Source of the DNA: JAJPKK01 sp035311445
Lineage (GTDB): Bacteria > Pseudomonadota > Alphaproteobacteria > Rhizobiales > Xanthobacteraceae
Assembly (NCBI GenBank): GCA_035311445.1
Contig: DATGCX010000451.1
Location: 78,264 to 142,263 of the forward strand
DNA: 64,000 nucleotides
Reading direction: 5' to 3'
In this document: positions 43,938 through 52,982 of the stretch, piece by piece
Layout: every line of letters begins with the position of its first letter
Numbering within the stretch: the stretch's first letter is position 1
The notes under the pieces: generated by a model
Told to the model about the DNA's origin: nothing
What the model saw: only the letters and a program-made list of their open reading frames with translations
Database searches by the model: none
Program-made: the position numbers and the translations under genes

Positions 43938-45785
43938 ATGAGCTGTTTCGAGTACAGACACACCGACGCGCCGCAAGCGATGAGCGAATTAACGAGCTGT
44001 ACACGCACAAACTGCTTCATGGCGCTGCGGGGCTCCTGGCGCCCTGTCATCGGCCTCGGCGCGATTCTCCTGGGCGGGTTGAGCTTGACGATCCTGCCGA
44101 GCATGAGCGCTGCGGCGGACAACGCGGTGGTGAAACGCTTCTCTAATGGCGCCACGCCCAATTCGGTCGGCATCATCGATGCCACGGAGGATGCCCCACA
44201 GGACGGGCCCCAGGCCATCTACGCCGCGGATGACGGCAGCCTGTATCTGCTTGATCAGGTCAATGGCCGGATCCTGCGTTTCGATGCAAGAGCCCCTGGA
44301 GCCCCTGTTCAATCCCTCGAACTACCGGAACAAATGCGGCCGACCGACATCATCGTGCGCCGCGGCAGCGTGTATGTGTGGGACGGTGCCCCGCAAGCGC
44401 TGCTGCCGACCGGTCGCGATGACGCGCCGGTGCGCGGGTTGACTCAGACGCGATCCACCGAAGCGCCGGACGACTTTACCCTTTCGGCATTTGCGCAAAT
44501 GGGCTCGCAGGTGCTTGACAGCCCTGTGGATCTGCTCGGTGAACGGACGCGCGCCATCCCGGTCAACAGAAAACCGGCTCGCCAATTCATCGCCTCGCGG
44601 GGACGCGGTGCAATCATCGCCGACGTCATCACGAGCGACAAGCTCAATGGCGCTCAGATCGGCGTGCGCGAGCAAGCCACCAACGCCCCGATTGCGGAAC
44701 TGCGTCTTCAGGTGCGCGACCGCATTGGTGCGGTCGAGTTTCTGGAGATCGATAACCGCGGCCGGATGTTTGTTCTCACTGAGAACATCCCGACCAACTC
44801 AAAGCGCCCGTCGGCAGCCTTCGTGGTTCGCTTTTCCCCACAAGGCGTGCAGGAAAGCATCTACGACATCCCGCTTCAGGAGAGCGTTGCACTGTCGCGC
44901 CGGTTCATTGCGATTTCGCCGGATGGGGACGTCTATTTTCTGCGCTCCCGAAAGACCGAGGTCGATGTCGTCGGTGTCGGATCGCGCAAAGTGCGGCCTA
45001 CCGCGGTTATCGAGAATCCCAACCTGCCGCACCTTACGGATGCGGAAACCCGGATCACCAACAAGGGCCCGCTTGCGGCGGTGCGGCCATTGACGCGCGA
45101 GCAAGTGGTGCAGACGGCATTCGGGTTCGAAGGTTTGCAGTGGCGCCTCACACCGGCGAATTACGGCCACGACCCCGATACAACATGCACCGGATTCAAC
45201 CGCATCCGGCGCCCCGGCTATCTCAGCGGTAAGCTCAATCAGGAAGTGCGCGGCGTGCCTTATTGCTGGGGATGCCACGGCTCGCTCAACCAGTTTCGAG
45301 CGAGGATGGCGAGCGGCGTGTTGGCCGGCAATGTGTGTACACACAATGACCCCCGCCCCGATGTCGCCGGTGTCGATTGCTCCGCGTTTGTGAGCGCCGC
45401 CTGGGGCCTCGCCAATCACTTCACCACAGCGGCCATTCCGGCGATTACGACCGAGCTCACCAATGCGTGGGATCTGCAGCCCGGCGACGCACTCAACAAG
45501 CCAGGCAGCCACGTCATGTTGTTTCTGCGCTTTACGCCGGATCGAAAGGCCGAGGTCATGGAATCCTCGACCGGCGGATGCAATGGCCGGGTCTGCCGCA
45601 ATATCTATCCGCTCGCCTCGCTGCTGGCGCGCGGCTATAAGCCGGTGCGCTTCAAGGCGTTGCAAGACCAGGTGGTGGCCTCGGCGGCAGATGGCGGCAA
45701 GTCGGCCGGCAACAAAGACGCGATCCAGAAAGCGGCAGCCGATTCGGAGCGCTCGCGCGAGCGCCACCACAGGAAGCACAGGTAA
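43938..45785 (+). CDS. Exported protein with propeller-like N-terminus and NlpC/P60-like cysteine peptidase domain
   Basis: From the ATG at 43938 (GGGAAA upstream) this is 615 residues; later ATGs at 43980 and 44019 are possible. A hydrophobic export segment (VIGLGAILLGGLSLTILPSM) is followed by repeated beta-sheet blades such as DDGSLYLLDQVNGRILRFDA and SPDGDVYFLRSRK, suggesting a propeller to about residue 370. The C-terminal domain has VDCSAFVSAAWG (C481) and KPGSHVMLFL (H525), the Cys-His arrangement of NlpC/P60-like cell-wall or amide hydrolases, preceded by the PYCWGC motif. The Lys/Arg-rich tail is probably disordered. It stands first in a cassette with an exported caspase 10 bp downstream. 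The substrate may be peptidoglycan; this is inference. Confidence 0.75.
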   Translation: MSCFEYRHTDAPQAMSELTSCTRTNCFMALRGSWRPVIGLGAILLGGLSLTILPSMSAAADNAVVKRFSNGATPNSVGIIDATEDAPQDGPQAIYAADDGSLYLLDQVNGRILRFDARAPGAPVQSLELPEQMRPTDIIVRRGSVYVWDGAPQALLPTGRDDAPVRGLTQTRSTEAPDDFTLSAFAQMGSQVLDSPVDLLGERTRAIPVNRKPARQFIASRGRGAIIADVITSDKLNGAQIGVREQATNAPIAELRLQVRDRIGAVEFLEIDNRGRMFVLTENIPTNSKRPSAAFVVRFSPQGVQESIYDIPLQESVALSRRFIAISPDGDVYFLRSRKTEVDVVGVGSRKVRPTAVIENPNLPHLTDAETRITNKGPLAAVRPLTREQVVQTAFGFEGLQWRLTPANYGHDPDTTCTGFNRIRRPGYLSGKLNQEVRGVPYCWGCHGSLNQFRARMASGVLAGNVCTHNDPRPDVAGVDCSAFVSAAWGLANHFTTAAIPAITTELTNAWDLQPGDALNKPGSHVMLFLRFTPDRKAEVMESSTGGCNGRVCRNIYPLASLLARGYKPVRFKALQDQVVASAADGGKSAGNKDAIQKAAADSERSRERHHRKHR

Positions 45786-45795
45786 GGACACCGCG

Positions 45796-47763
45796 ATGAA
45801 CATCATTGGGGCTAGGAACAGTGGCGGACAAGCAGCCATCACCTCTCCCCGCTTGCGGGGAGAGGTCGCCCCCTCTTTACCTCCCCTGCGCGCGGGGGAG
45901 GTAAAGAGGGGGCGGGTGAGGGGGCCTCTCCACGAGTCTGAGTTTTTGGAAAGGCCCCCTCACCCCGACTCTCTCCATAGCCCGTCGAAGACGGGCGTAA
46001 ACGCCCTAATGGCAAGCGGGGAGAGAGGGCAGAAAGCGCGCCAACTCCTTAAGCTCGCGGCTATTGCAGCGATCCTTGCATGTATGGTGCTCTGCGGGCT
46101 GGCCTTCGCTCCGCCCGCCTCGGCCCAAGTGACTGCTGCCCCGGCGCAGGCGACCGTCCTTAGCCCTCCGCATGGCGGGGAAGTACGCGCTCTGGTGATC
46201 GGTATCGATGCGTATCAGTTCGTGCCGCAACTGCGCGGTGCCGTCGCGGACGCCCGCGATATCGAATCGACGTTGCGCCGCCAAGGCGTGACGGACATTA
46301 CCGCACTCTACGACGCTGCGGCTGACCGTGCGACCGTGATGCGCACGCTCAGCCAGCTCGTGCAGCGCAGCCAGGCCGGCGATCTGGTGGTGTTGTCGAT
46401 AGCGGGGCACGGCGTGCAAGAGCCCGAGCACGTCAAGGGATCGCAGCCAGATGGCCTCGACAACGTCTTCGTGCTCGCCGGCTTCAATCCGAAGACCGGC
46501 GCTGGTACGCAGCAACGCGTCATCGGTACTGAATTCAACCACTTGATCAAGCAATTCGAATCCAAGGGCACGTACGTGCTGTTCGTCGCCGATGCCTGCT
46601 ATGGCGGCGGGCTGGCGCGCGAAATCGACCCGCGCGCCGGCGAGATGAGCTATCGTCAGGCGCCCCGCTATTCGCTGACAGTCGACGATCTCAAGCCGAT
46701 CTCGACCACCAGCGATGCGTTCTTGAGCGATATCGATTTCCAGCGGACTGCGTTTCTGGCTGCCGTCGATCGCAAGACCAAGGCCCCGGAGGTCCGCATC
46801 CCGGGCGTGCCCGGATTTCGCGGCGCGCTGAGCTATGCGGTGGCGCGCGCTTTCGAGGGGGCGGCCGACGAAAATCGAGACGGCCAGGTCTCGCAGACCG
46901 AATTGTTTACCTATGTGCGTCAGGTGGCCTATCAGTTATCCGACCAGCGACAGCAGGTGGTGACCGCGGGTCCCAATGTGCGCGAACTGGGTTCGGATGT
47001 GGTCTTCGAACGCACGCGCGGGGTCGTGTTGCTCGATGCGGTACAGCCGGCCGAAACGCGCCCACAAACGCAGGCTTCCCAGACGGCGCGTCCGACCGCG
47101 CCCCCCACCGAGCGGCCGCCGGCCGTCGCGACACAGCTGGGCATAGTCCGGATTGCTGTGCTAGGCAACCAGCGTGATCTCTTGGCTAATCTGGAGGGTC
47201 GGGAGGCGCGCTTTGAGGTGGTCGGGACCAAAGACAATCCCGACATCATTTGGGATCCGGCGTCTCTCGATGTGCTTGCCGGTGCTGACGTCGTTGCCCG
47301 CGGGATTGAACGTTCCGACCTCGCCAGCGTCATCGACCGCGTAGCCGCCGTCAACGGATTCAAGCGCCTTGCCGCCAAGGGACCGCAGGCGGTGCGACTT
47401 CTGCCCGACGATAAGGTCCATCGCCGCGACGCACGTATCGACGTGCAGGTGTCCGGTGTGGCGCAGCGCGCACTCCTGATGTTCAACATCGCCGGCGATG
47501 GGACGGTACAAGCCCTGTATCCATACGGATCGGACAAACGCATTCTCGATACTCCGGACTACAAGTTCTCGGTGCGGGTCGGCGAACCATTCGGGGCCGA
47601 TCAGGTCGTCGCCATCTCCTCGGCGCAACGGCTCAGCGAGCTCGAAGAGGCACTGAAAAAGATGAGTCAGCTTCGTACCGCGGTCGAGGTGTTCAAGCTG
47701 GTCGAGCGCTATGCTCCGCCTGATTCCAGGATCGGTGCTACCGGCATTTACACGGCTCCTTAG
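45796..47763 (+). CDS. Exported caspase-like (peptidase C14) protein with DUF4384-like tail, palindromic repeat inside its 5' end
   Basis: From the ATG at 45796 (AAGGA 7 bp upstream, 10 bp after the previous stop) this is 655 residues. The first 15 residues are followed by about 62 residues encoded by a palindromic repeat (45842-46028), then a signal peptide (LLKLAAIAAILACMVLCGLA..ASA). The caspase domain has RALVIGIDAY, His205 in SIAGHGVQ and Cys268 in VADACYGGG. From about 555 the C-terminus resembles DUF4384 (LLMFNIAGDGTVQALYPYG). If translation began at the in-frame ATG at 46009 inside the repeat, a normal 584-residue exported protein would result, but no ribosome site precedes it. It is probably part of an extracytoplasmic protease cassette. 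Confidence 0.85.
   Translation: MNIIGARNSGGQAAITSPRLRGEVAPSLPPLRAGEVKRGRVRGPLHESEFLERPPHPDSLHSPSKTGVNALMASGERGQKARQLLKLAAIAAILACMVLCGLAFAPPASAQVTAAPAQATVLSPPHGGEVRALVIGIDAYQFVPQLRGAVADARDIESTLRRQGVTDITALYDAAADRATVMRTLSQLVQRSQAGDLVVLSIAGHGVQEPEHVKGSQPDGLDNVFVLAGFNPKTGAGTQQRVIGTEFNHLIKQFESKGTYVLFVADACYGGGLAREIDPRAGEMSYRQAPRYSLTVDDLKPISTTSDAFLSDIDFQRTAFLAAVDRKTKAPEVRIPGVPGFRGALSYAVARAFEGAADENRDGQVSQTELFTYVRQVAYQLSDQRQQVVTAGPNVRELGSDVVFERTRGVVLLDAVQPAETRPQTQASQTARPTAPPTERPPAVATQLGIVRIAVLGNQRDLLANLEGREARFEVVGTKDNPDIIWDPASLDVLAGADVVARGIERSDLASVIDRVAAVNGFKRLAAKGPQAVRLLPDDKVHRRDARIDVQVSGVAQRALLMFNIAGDGTVQALYPYGSDKRILDTPDYKFSVRVGEPFGADQVVAISSAQRLSELEEALKKMSQLRTAVEVFKLVERYAPPDSRIGATGIYTAP
45842..46028. 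repeat. Palindromic repeat, family B (copy 3), inside a coding sequence
   Basis: CCTCTCCCCGCTTGCGGGGAGAGG, then CCTCTTTACCTCCCC/GGGGAGGTAAAGAGG and GAGGGGGCCTCTCCACGAG, then the same CTCTCCATAGCCCGTCGAAG block as at 13521-13686. The element is open in the frame of the caspase gene across its whole length. Confidence 0.85.
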
Positions 47764-47880
47764 CGCAGCACGGGAGCGCTGCATGAAACCGCGGGCACCG
47801 GGACCTAGAGCGCATCCCGCTGACATTCATCCAGGGTCGTTGCTGGATTTGATCTGCCAATCCGTGCTCACGCGAACAAG

Positions 47881-48684
47881 ATGGAACGTCGATCGAAATT
47901 ACTTGTAAGGTGGGCAAAGGCGCGCTCTTCGCGCGCCGTGCCCACCGGAGCTAGGTCGCGGCGGGCACGCTTCGCTTTGCCCACCTTCCGACTGCGCATC
48001 AATGCGGTCGGAATCCGCGCTAAGATCGGCCAAGGAGCGATCGCCGGACTATCGGCCGCACTCGTGATGGGGGCTACGGCTCTAGCCCAGGCGCCACGAT
48101 CAGTGACGATTCTTCCCGACACCCCCGATGCGCCTCAAACTGCGCCCGCGCCCAGCATCCCGCCGATGAGACTCGAACTTCTGAACTCGACCGTGAAGGT
48201 CGAGAATCCCGCCGGCGTTTCAGTCGATCTCATTCCCAAATTAGAAGTGTCTGTCGGTTCGAAAATCGGATTCCGCATCAGTGCAAAAAAAGCTGGTTAC
48301 CTAATTCTCCTGGACGTGGACCCCAGCGGCAAGCTTACACAAATATTCCCGAATCCAACGGCGGCAACCCATGGCGTTCGCGATGCGTCCAATCTCATAA
48401 AACCAGGGCGCCCGCTGACCATCCCGCAGCTCGGCACGCCCTATGCGGGGTTCGAGTTCGTCGCCGATCTGCCCGTCGGCATCGCCATGGTGGTTGCGTT
48501 GTTGAGCGACAAACCTGTGCAGGTGGTCGATCTTCCCGACACACCGGCGCCCGCCTCTGCGCCGGGCGACGCGCTGAAATACATCCGCGACCAGGCCCGA
48601 ACGTTGAAAGTGGCAGGCCCGGACGGCGGTCAGCTGGAACAGCCGAGCTGGTCGATCGACGGAAAGTTTTATCTTATCAAATGA
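47881..48684 (+). CDS. Exported DUF4384-like protein, palindromic repeat inside its 5' end
   Basis: From the ATG at 47881 this is 267 residues. About 10 residues are followed by some 26 residues encoded by a palindromic repeat, then a signal peptide (GQGAIAGLSAALVMGATALA) and a mature domain with the DUF4384 pattern VGSKIGFRISAKKAGYLILLDVDPSGKL, FPNP, then a Pro/Gly loop and GIAMVVALLSDKPV (quoted in parts, about 110-215). It repeats the C-terminal domain of the caspase gene 117 bp upstream and should act in the same extracytoplasmic process. Between the repeat and the signal peptide there is no ATG or GTG, so the start must lie in or before the repeat. Confidence 0.75.
   Translation: MERRSKLLVRWAKARSSRAVPTGARSRRARFALPTFRLRINAVGIRAKIGQGAIAGLSAALVMGATALAQAPRSVTILPDTPDAPQTAPAPSIPPMRLELLNSTVKVENPAGVSVDLIPKLEVSVGSKIGFRISAKKAGYLILLDVDPSGKLTQIFPNPTAATHGVRDASNLIKPGRPLTIPQLGTPYAGFEFVADLPVGIAMVVALLSDKPVQVVDLPDTPAPASAPGDALKYIRDQARTLKVAGPDGGQLEQPSWSIDGKFYLIK
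47908..47986. repeat. Palindromic repeat, family C (copy 2), inside a coding sequence
   Basis: AGGTGGGCAAAGGCGCGC...GCGCGCCGTGCCCACC is followed by GCGGGCACGCTTCGCTTTGCCCACCTT. It is read through in the frame of the DUF4384-like gene and encodes an Arg/Ala/Ser-rich stretch. Confidence 0.8.
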
Positions 48685-48878
48685 CACAACGTTCTTCCGG
48701 TACGCTCGAAACCGATCGCAGACCGCACAATCCGCCACGGGACGATCAGCGAATCTCACGTTGCGATTTGGTCGAGCCGATGTGTGGCCATCAATTTTGT
48801 CTGCACCGCGTATCTTTTGCAGCACCGCCGGGGACGAGCAGCAGTTCGGCACTCAATTAATCAAATGCTGCCGTCATT

Positions 48879-49115
48879 CTAAATGCATTCAAAGACAGCC
48901 TTGTCACCGGCGTCCGGGCGGACGGCGAGCATTCGCGAAGTATGTCCATACTTGGCACAATGGGCCTTCGCCAATTCCGCGGCTTGTTGGCGGGTGAGGC
49001 CGTCCATCGGAACGGCCCCTCCAATTTCATTGCCGGCTACCCTGGGGCCTGCACAGCTGGACAGGACAAACATTGCAGCAAGCCCAAGCAGCAACGCTAT
49101 AACGCGCCGATTCAT
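48879..49115 (-). CDS. Small lipoprotein
   Basis: This 78-residue protein has a lipoprotein signal peptide (ALLLGLAAMFVLSSCAG, lipobox LSSC with C21). The mature part of 58 residues contains MDGLTRQQAAELAKAHCAKY and two further Cys residues that could form a disulfide. Position +2 is Ala, which favours outer-membrane sorting under the usual rule. It stands alone and its function is unknown. Confidence 0.75.
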   Translation of the reverse strand: MNRRVIALLLGLAAMFVLSSCAGPRVAGNEIGGAVPMDGLTRQQAAELAKAHCAKYGHTSRMLAVRPDAGDKAVFECI

Positions 49116-49383
49116 GGTCGTTCTTTTTTAGGTTGTACCAGCTGTTGTGCCCGATTCGACACTGGCAGGTTATGAAGGGATGGATGAGGTTCCAGAGGGG
49201 GAAGCCTCAGCAAAAAGGGAGAACCCACACGTAACGCGGATCCAAGCTTCAGGTTCCGCCTGCAGATGGCCGGTCCGCGAGATTTTTTCGTCCACACGGA
49301 ATGAGCGCGTCTCCAATCCGTTTATACCCCGCTCATTGCCGGCTGGCCGGGACGGGCGTCGTCAGTCCAGTCGAAAGACGCTT

Positions 49384-50156
49384 TTAGTGCATCAACAGCA
49401 CCGGTCGATCGGCCTTGCGAATTACGGAATGCGTGCAACTGCCGAACAGGACCTCGCGCATGCGCGAACGACCATAGGCACCCAGAACCACGAGGTCGGC
49501 GTCGCATTCTCGAGCAGCGGATGCAAGCAGCTCCGGAATGGCAATGCCATTCGAGGCGATGATGCGGGTCTCCGCTCGGACGCCGTTCCATGCCAATTGA
49601 CGCGAGACGTCGCTCATTGCCTCGGTAAGGTCTTCGTTTTCGGCGACGCTCACGACCATGACACGATCAGCCTGGTTCAGAAACGGCATGGCGGCGCCGA
49701 CAGCCCGGGCCGCTTCCGCGGTCTCCTTCCAACAGACCATGATGGTGCCGGTCAGAGTCGATAGTGGTTTCGAATTCGCGATCAGAACCGGCCGTCCGCA
49801 CCCGATAAGCAATTCTTCGATGAAATCCCGCGGCAATCCGTTTGCCTTCTTCGCCCTGCCGACAACGACGAGGTCGTTATGACGGGCGCACTGCAGAATC
49901 CGCTTGAGCGCTCGTCCTTGTTCCTCATGCCAACTGGCCGTTACGCCTTTCGAAGAAACCGGCACGTCGCAGATTTCAACATTCGATTGCTGGCAGAAAT
50001 CGCGGAAGTGCTGCGCCGCCGTTGCTGATCGGGTCCGCGCCGTCGCATCCAGGTCCTTCAGCGCATTCGACAGGGCCGGCCCCATCGCAAACTCGGTATG
50101 CGGCATGTGGGCAGCGGCCTCGCCGGCGCCGATGTCGGCACAAGGATTGATCGCAT
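49384..50156 (-). CDS. Universal stress protein (two UspA-like halves), N-terminus frameshifted
   Basis: The C-terminal half is a clear UspA domain: TIMVCWKETAEAARAVGAAM, then ADLVVLGAYGRSRMREVLFG with the ATP-loop-like Gly pattern and a closing RKADRPVLLMH. The first half is a degenerate Usp fold (DLVVVGRAKKANG). The best start is the ATG at 50156, after GAGG with good spacing, opening MRSILVPTSAP as Usp proteins do. After about 10 codons, however, this frame must shift by one to join the long frame, which is open upstream to 50202. About 30 residues expected between these parts are also missing. It is probably a damaged gene, or translation starts later. Confidence 0.65.
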
Positions 50157-50466
50157 CAGACACCTCGCAGCCCAATGTGAAGCGGTGACCGCCGGAGCAC
50201 ATTGAGGTGGATCAAAGCACTTTTGAAACAATCGCCGGAGGGTCTCGGCGCGGCCAGTTTGCGAGCGACAATGCCGCGCAGTTCATCGCTGACGGCAACT
50301 CGCAGATCTTAAGAACTGGGGCGGTCCGCGAGCCGCCCCGCGCACAACGCGGACAGGGCGGTGGCGCCCGCCGATTTGCCCCGCATCTGCTCTCCTCATG
50401 CCTCGCTGTAGTCACACCATGATGATGGCCTGTTGCATCTGACCAGCCGGAAAAGGGGAGGTGCCG

Positions 50467-51042
50467 ATGCGTTCCACACTAAACCCCGCACTATCCAAGT
50501 TAGACCTCGCACTATCCGAGTTCGCCAAAGCTCGGTGGGCTGACGAGCCATCGGTCGACGCGCCTCTTCAACCAATGGACTTGGATCTGGTCGCGAGCAC
50601 GCCGTCCTCGCTCGGCAAGCAAGCCTCGTTCTCCCTCGCCTGCTTCGTAACCGCGTTTTGCATTGGTGTTGCCGCCACCTTGGCTTGGCAGTCCTACGGC
50701 CACGTCGGCAGAAATATGATCGCGACATCGCCCCCACAGCTCGAATCGTTGGCACCGCAGGCCGCGCCCGCAGCGGCTACGCGCGGCATCGAGGCAGGCG
50801 GCTTCGTGGTGCAGCTTTCCGCCCAGAGGAGCGAGGCAGAGGCCCAGGCGGCATTTCGCACCCTGCAGGCGAAATATTCGGTGCTGAACGGCCGCGAGCT
50901 GCTAATTCGCCGCAAGGACCAAGGCGAACGGGGCACTTTCTATGCCGCGCAGGTTGGACCGTTCGGCGTAAAGAGCGATGCCGACCAACTATGCGAGGTG
51001 CTTAAATCCGCGGGCGGAAGGTGCTTCGTCCAGAAGAATTGA
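50467..51042 (+). CDS. Membrane protein with C-terminal SPOR domain
   Basis: This 191-residue protein has one membrane segment near 55-77 (FSLACFVTAFCIGVAATLAW) and a periplasmic SPOR domain at about 112-190: GGFVVQLSAQRSEAEAQAAF, then RGTFYAAQVGPFGVKSDAD and a final SAGGRCFVQ. SPOR domains bind denuded glycan strands of peptidoglycan, often at division sites. AAGGGGAGG lies 5 bp before the ATG at 50467, which fixes the start. It is not linked to a division operon here. Confidence 0.82.
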   Translation: MRSTLNPALSKLDLALSEFAKARWADEPSVDAPLQPMDLDLVASTPSSLGKQASFSLACFVTAFCIGVAATLAWQSYGHVGRNMIATSPPQLESLAPQAAPAAATRGIEAGGFVVQLSAQRSEAEAQAAFRTLQAKYSVLNGRELLIRRKDQGERGTFYAAQVGPFGVKSDADQLCEVLKSAGGRCFVQKN

Positions 51043-51452
51043 CGTGTGACGGCCCCACGGTCGAATGGAGGCGATCGAAGTGTTCCAAGCGCCGCGCCTT
51101 CGGTCAACCGCCGGCTGGCTTTCTGTATCGCCCGCATGATCCCGAGCGTCCGGCAGCTTACCGCCAAGATAGCTTCCGTGGCAGCGGAGCAGCGACCGCG
51201 AAAGAGTCGGGCCAAATCCGGCCGTCCCGCTCCTTTTCAAACGCCCGGGTGAACTGATAGCGTTGCCAGTGAGCTGCCCAGAGGGATGCGCCGAAGTCTC
51301 ATTTTTTCAGAAGGCGGGCGATATTTATTGTGGCGTCGGCTACGACAGGTAGATCATCGCAAGCCAGCCATCTGTGGGCTGTGAACCGCTTGATAAGTAC
51401 CGCGCTTGGCACTCGTCACGTGCAACACGTTGCAAGGCAAAGGGAGATCGTC
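51043..51452. other. Intergenic region with one weak frame
   Basis: About 410 bp. A 68-codon plus-strand frame from the GTG at 51046 to 51252 encodes a basic, Ser/Pro-rich peptide, but it has no motif and its start lies only 3 bp after the SPOR stop without a ribosome site of its own. Otherwise nothing is seen. Confidence 0.35.
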
Positions 51453-52655
51453 ATGGATAACCGCTTCTCAGGCTTGATCGTAACTGCTGCTATTGCTGCC
51501 GCGGCCAGCGCCGCCATTTCGGTGTCTGTCACCCGAACCTCTGCTCAGGGTCCGGCTGTTTCCGGTGCGGCCCTGAAAACTCCTCCGTTGAAGACGGCTT
51601 GGGGCGAACCCGATCTACAGGGGATTTGGACCGACGAATTTGAGACGCCCTTACAGCGCCCTGCCAAATATGCGAACCAGGAATTTTTCACCGAGGCGCA
51701 ACGCGCTGAGTTGGACCAGGTGCGATCGGGGATACTCGGCCGGCGCGCGACCGAGCGCGACGCCAATAACGGCTATAATGGCGCGGTGTTCTTTTCCACG
51801 AAGCGCACCGGCGCGCGCACGTCGAAGATTGCCGATCCGCTCGATGGTCGGATTCCCGCTCTGACGCCGGAGGCTCAGAAGGCGGCGGCGACCGATCGGG
51901 AATTTCGCCTCGCCCTGGTGCAATCGACCGATACGTGCAAAAAGGGGTCGGCGGGCTGCGCGGGCTGGAAATACGATCCGGCGACATCGCCGCGACGCGC
52001 GGAGGTTCCTCCTCGCTACATCACCAGGGCTATAAATCGCAACGATGGTCCGGAGGACAGTTCGTTAGGCGAGCGCTGCCTGACAGGCGGACTGCCTGAG
52101 TTTGGCGGCAACACCGGCAGTTTCCGCCGGATCGTGCAGACGCCGGGTGGCATCACGATGTTCTACGACGTGGGCCAGGGGCAAGGGTGGCAGCGCAATA
52201 TCGTCATGGACGGAAGCCCCCATTTGCCCGCTAACATCCGTCAGTGGTACGGCGACTCGCGCGGCCATTGGGAGGGCGACACGCTGGTGGTCGACGTGAC
52301 CAACTTCAGTCCGAAAACCGATTTCCAAGGGTCGCGCGAGAACCTGCACTTGGTTGAGCGCTGGACGCGCACGGGGCCAACGACCCTGGCTTACGAGGTC
52401 ACGATCGAAGATCCGACCGTGTGGACCAGGCCCTGGACCGTCAAGCAGGAATTTTCCCGTCAGAGTGACGAAGAGAACAGACTCTACACCGAACCGCGCT
52501 GCATCGAAGGCAATCAGGGGCTTCCCGGTTTGCTCCACGGACGGAGAGTAGAAGATCTTGCGTTTGCGCAGGGTCGCGGTCCCGATCCCGCGGCCACGGA
52601 CAACACCGCGAATTTTGCATCGACGGTGGTTCTGGAGGACCCTTTGCAGCAGTAA
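51453..52655 (+). CDS. Exported protein of unknown function with WGEPDLQGIW motif
   Basis: This 400-residue protein has GGGAG 6 bp before the ATG. Residues 8-35 are a signal peptide (LIVTAAIAAAASAAISVSV..SAQ). The mature protein begins PPLKTAWGEPDLQGIWTDEF and is rich in Trp, Gly and Asp; further landmarks are WYGDSRGHWEGDTLVVDVTN near 265 and a Trp-rich VWTRPWTVKQEF block near 325. The family is widespread in alphaproteobacteria and acidobacteria, as I recall, but without an assigned reaction. No membrane anchor is seen after the signal peptide. It stands alone. Confidence 0.75.
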   Translation: MDNRFSGLIVTAAIAAAASAAISVSVTRTSAQGPAVSGAALKTPPLKTAWGEPDLQGIWTDEFETPLQRPAKYANQEFFTEAQRAELDQVRSGILGRRATERDANNGYNGAVFFSTKRTGARTSKIADPLDGRIPALTPEAQKAAATDREFRLALVQSTDTCKKGSAGCAGWKYDPATSPRRAEVPPRYITRAINRNDGPEDSSLGERCLTGGLPEFGGNTGSFRRIVQTPGGITMFYDVGQGQGWQRNIVMDGSPHLPANIRQWYGDSRGHWEGDTLVVDVTNFSPKTDFQGSRENLHLVERWTRTGPTTLAYEVTIEDPTVWTRPWTVKQEFSRQSDEENRLYTEPRCIEGNQGLPGLLHGRRVEDLAFAQGRGPDPAATDNTANFASTVVLEDPLQQ

Positions 52656-52982
52656 TACATTCATGAACGGTTCTCTGCGCGGTTCGGCCTGAGATGATCC
52701 ACGCCGGGTGTGAACGCATCCGGCGCGGAAATGCTTGGCCGATGCTGCACTTCGGCTGCGGGTAAGGGAGAGAAAACTCACAATGAGCAATCTTGACCGC
52801 AGCATCACAGAAAGTCTTGTTCGGCGAAAATCCGCTGGCGTTTCGCTATGCGGAACGGTGAGGCTGCTTCATAGCCAATTCGGGCAGCACGGGGTTGACT
52901 ACTCGTGTGGCCTGCATGCCTCGAAGCCGCCATGATTTTACTCTCTTGGCGAGGCAGGTTCTGGTCGACAGAAGCTTCGAAC
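52656..52982. other. Intergenic region before the ICMT-like gene
   Basis: About 330 bp. The frame of the next gene is open upstream to 52905, but that part does not look membrane-protein-like. No repeat, RNA or clear promoter was found. Confidence 0.35.

Noticed and set aside
13521..46028. Dispersed palindromes considered as CRISPR repeats
   Set aside because: Copies are far apart, differ in length and lie in no array with spacers; no cas genes are present.
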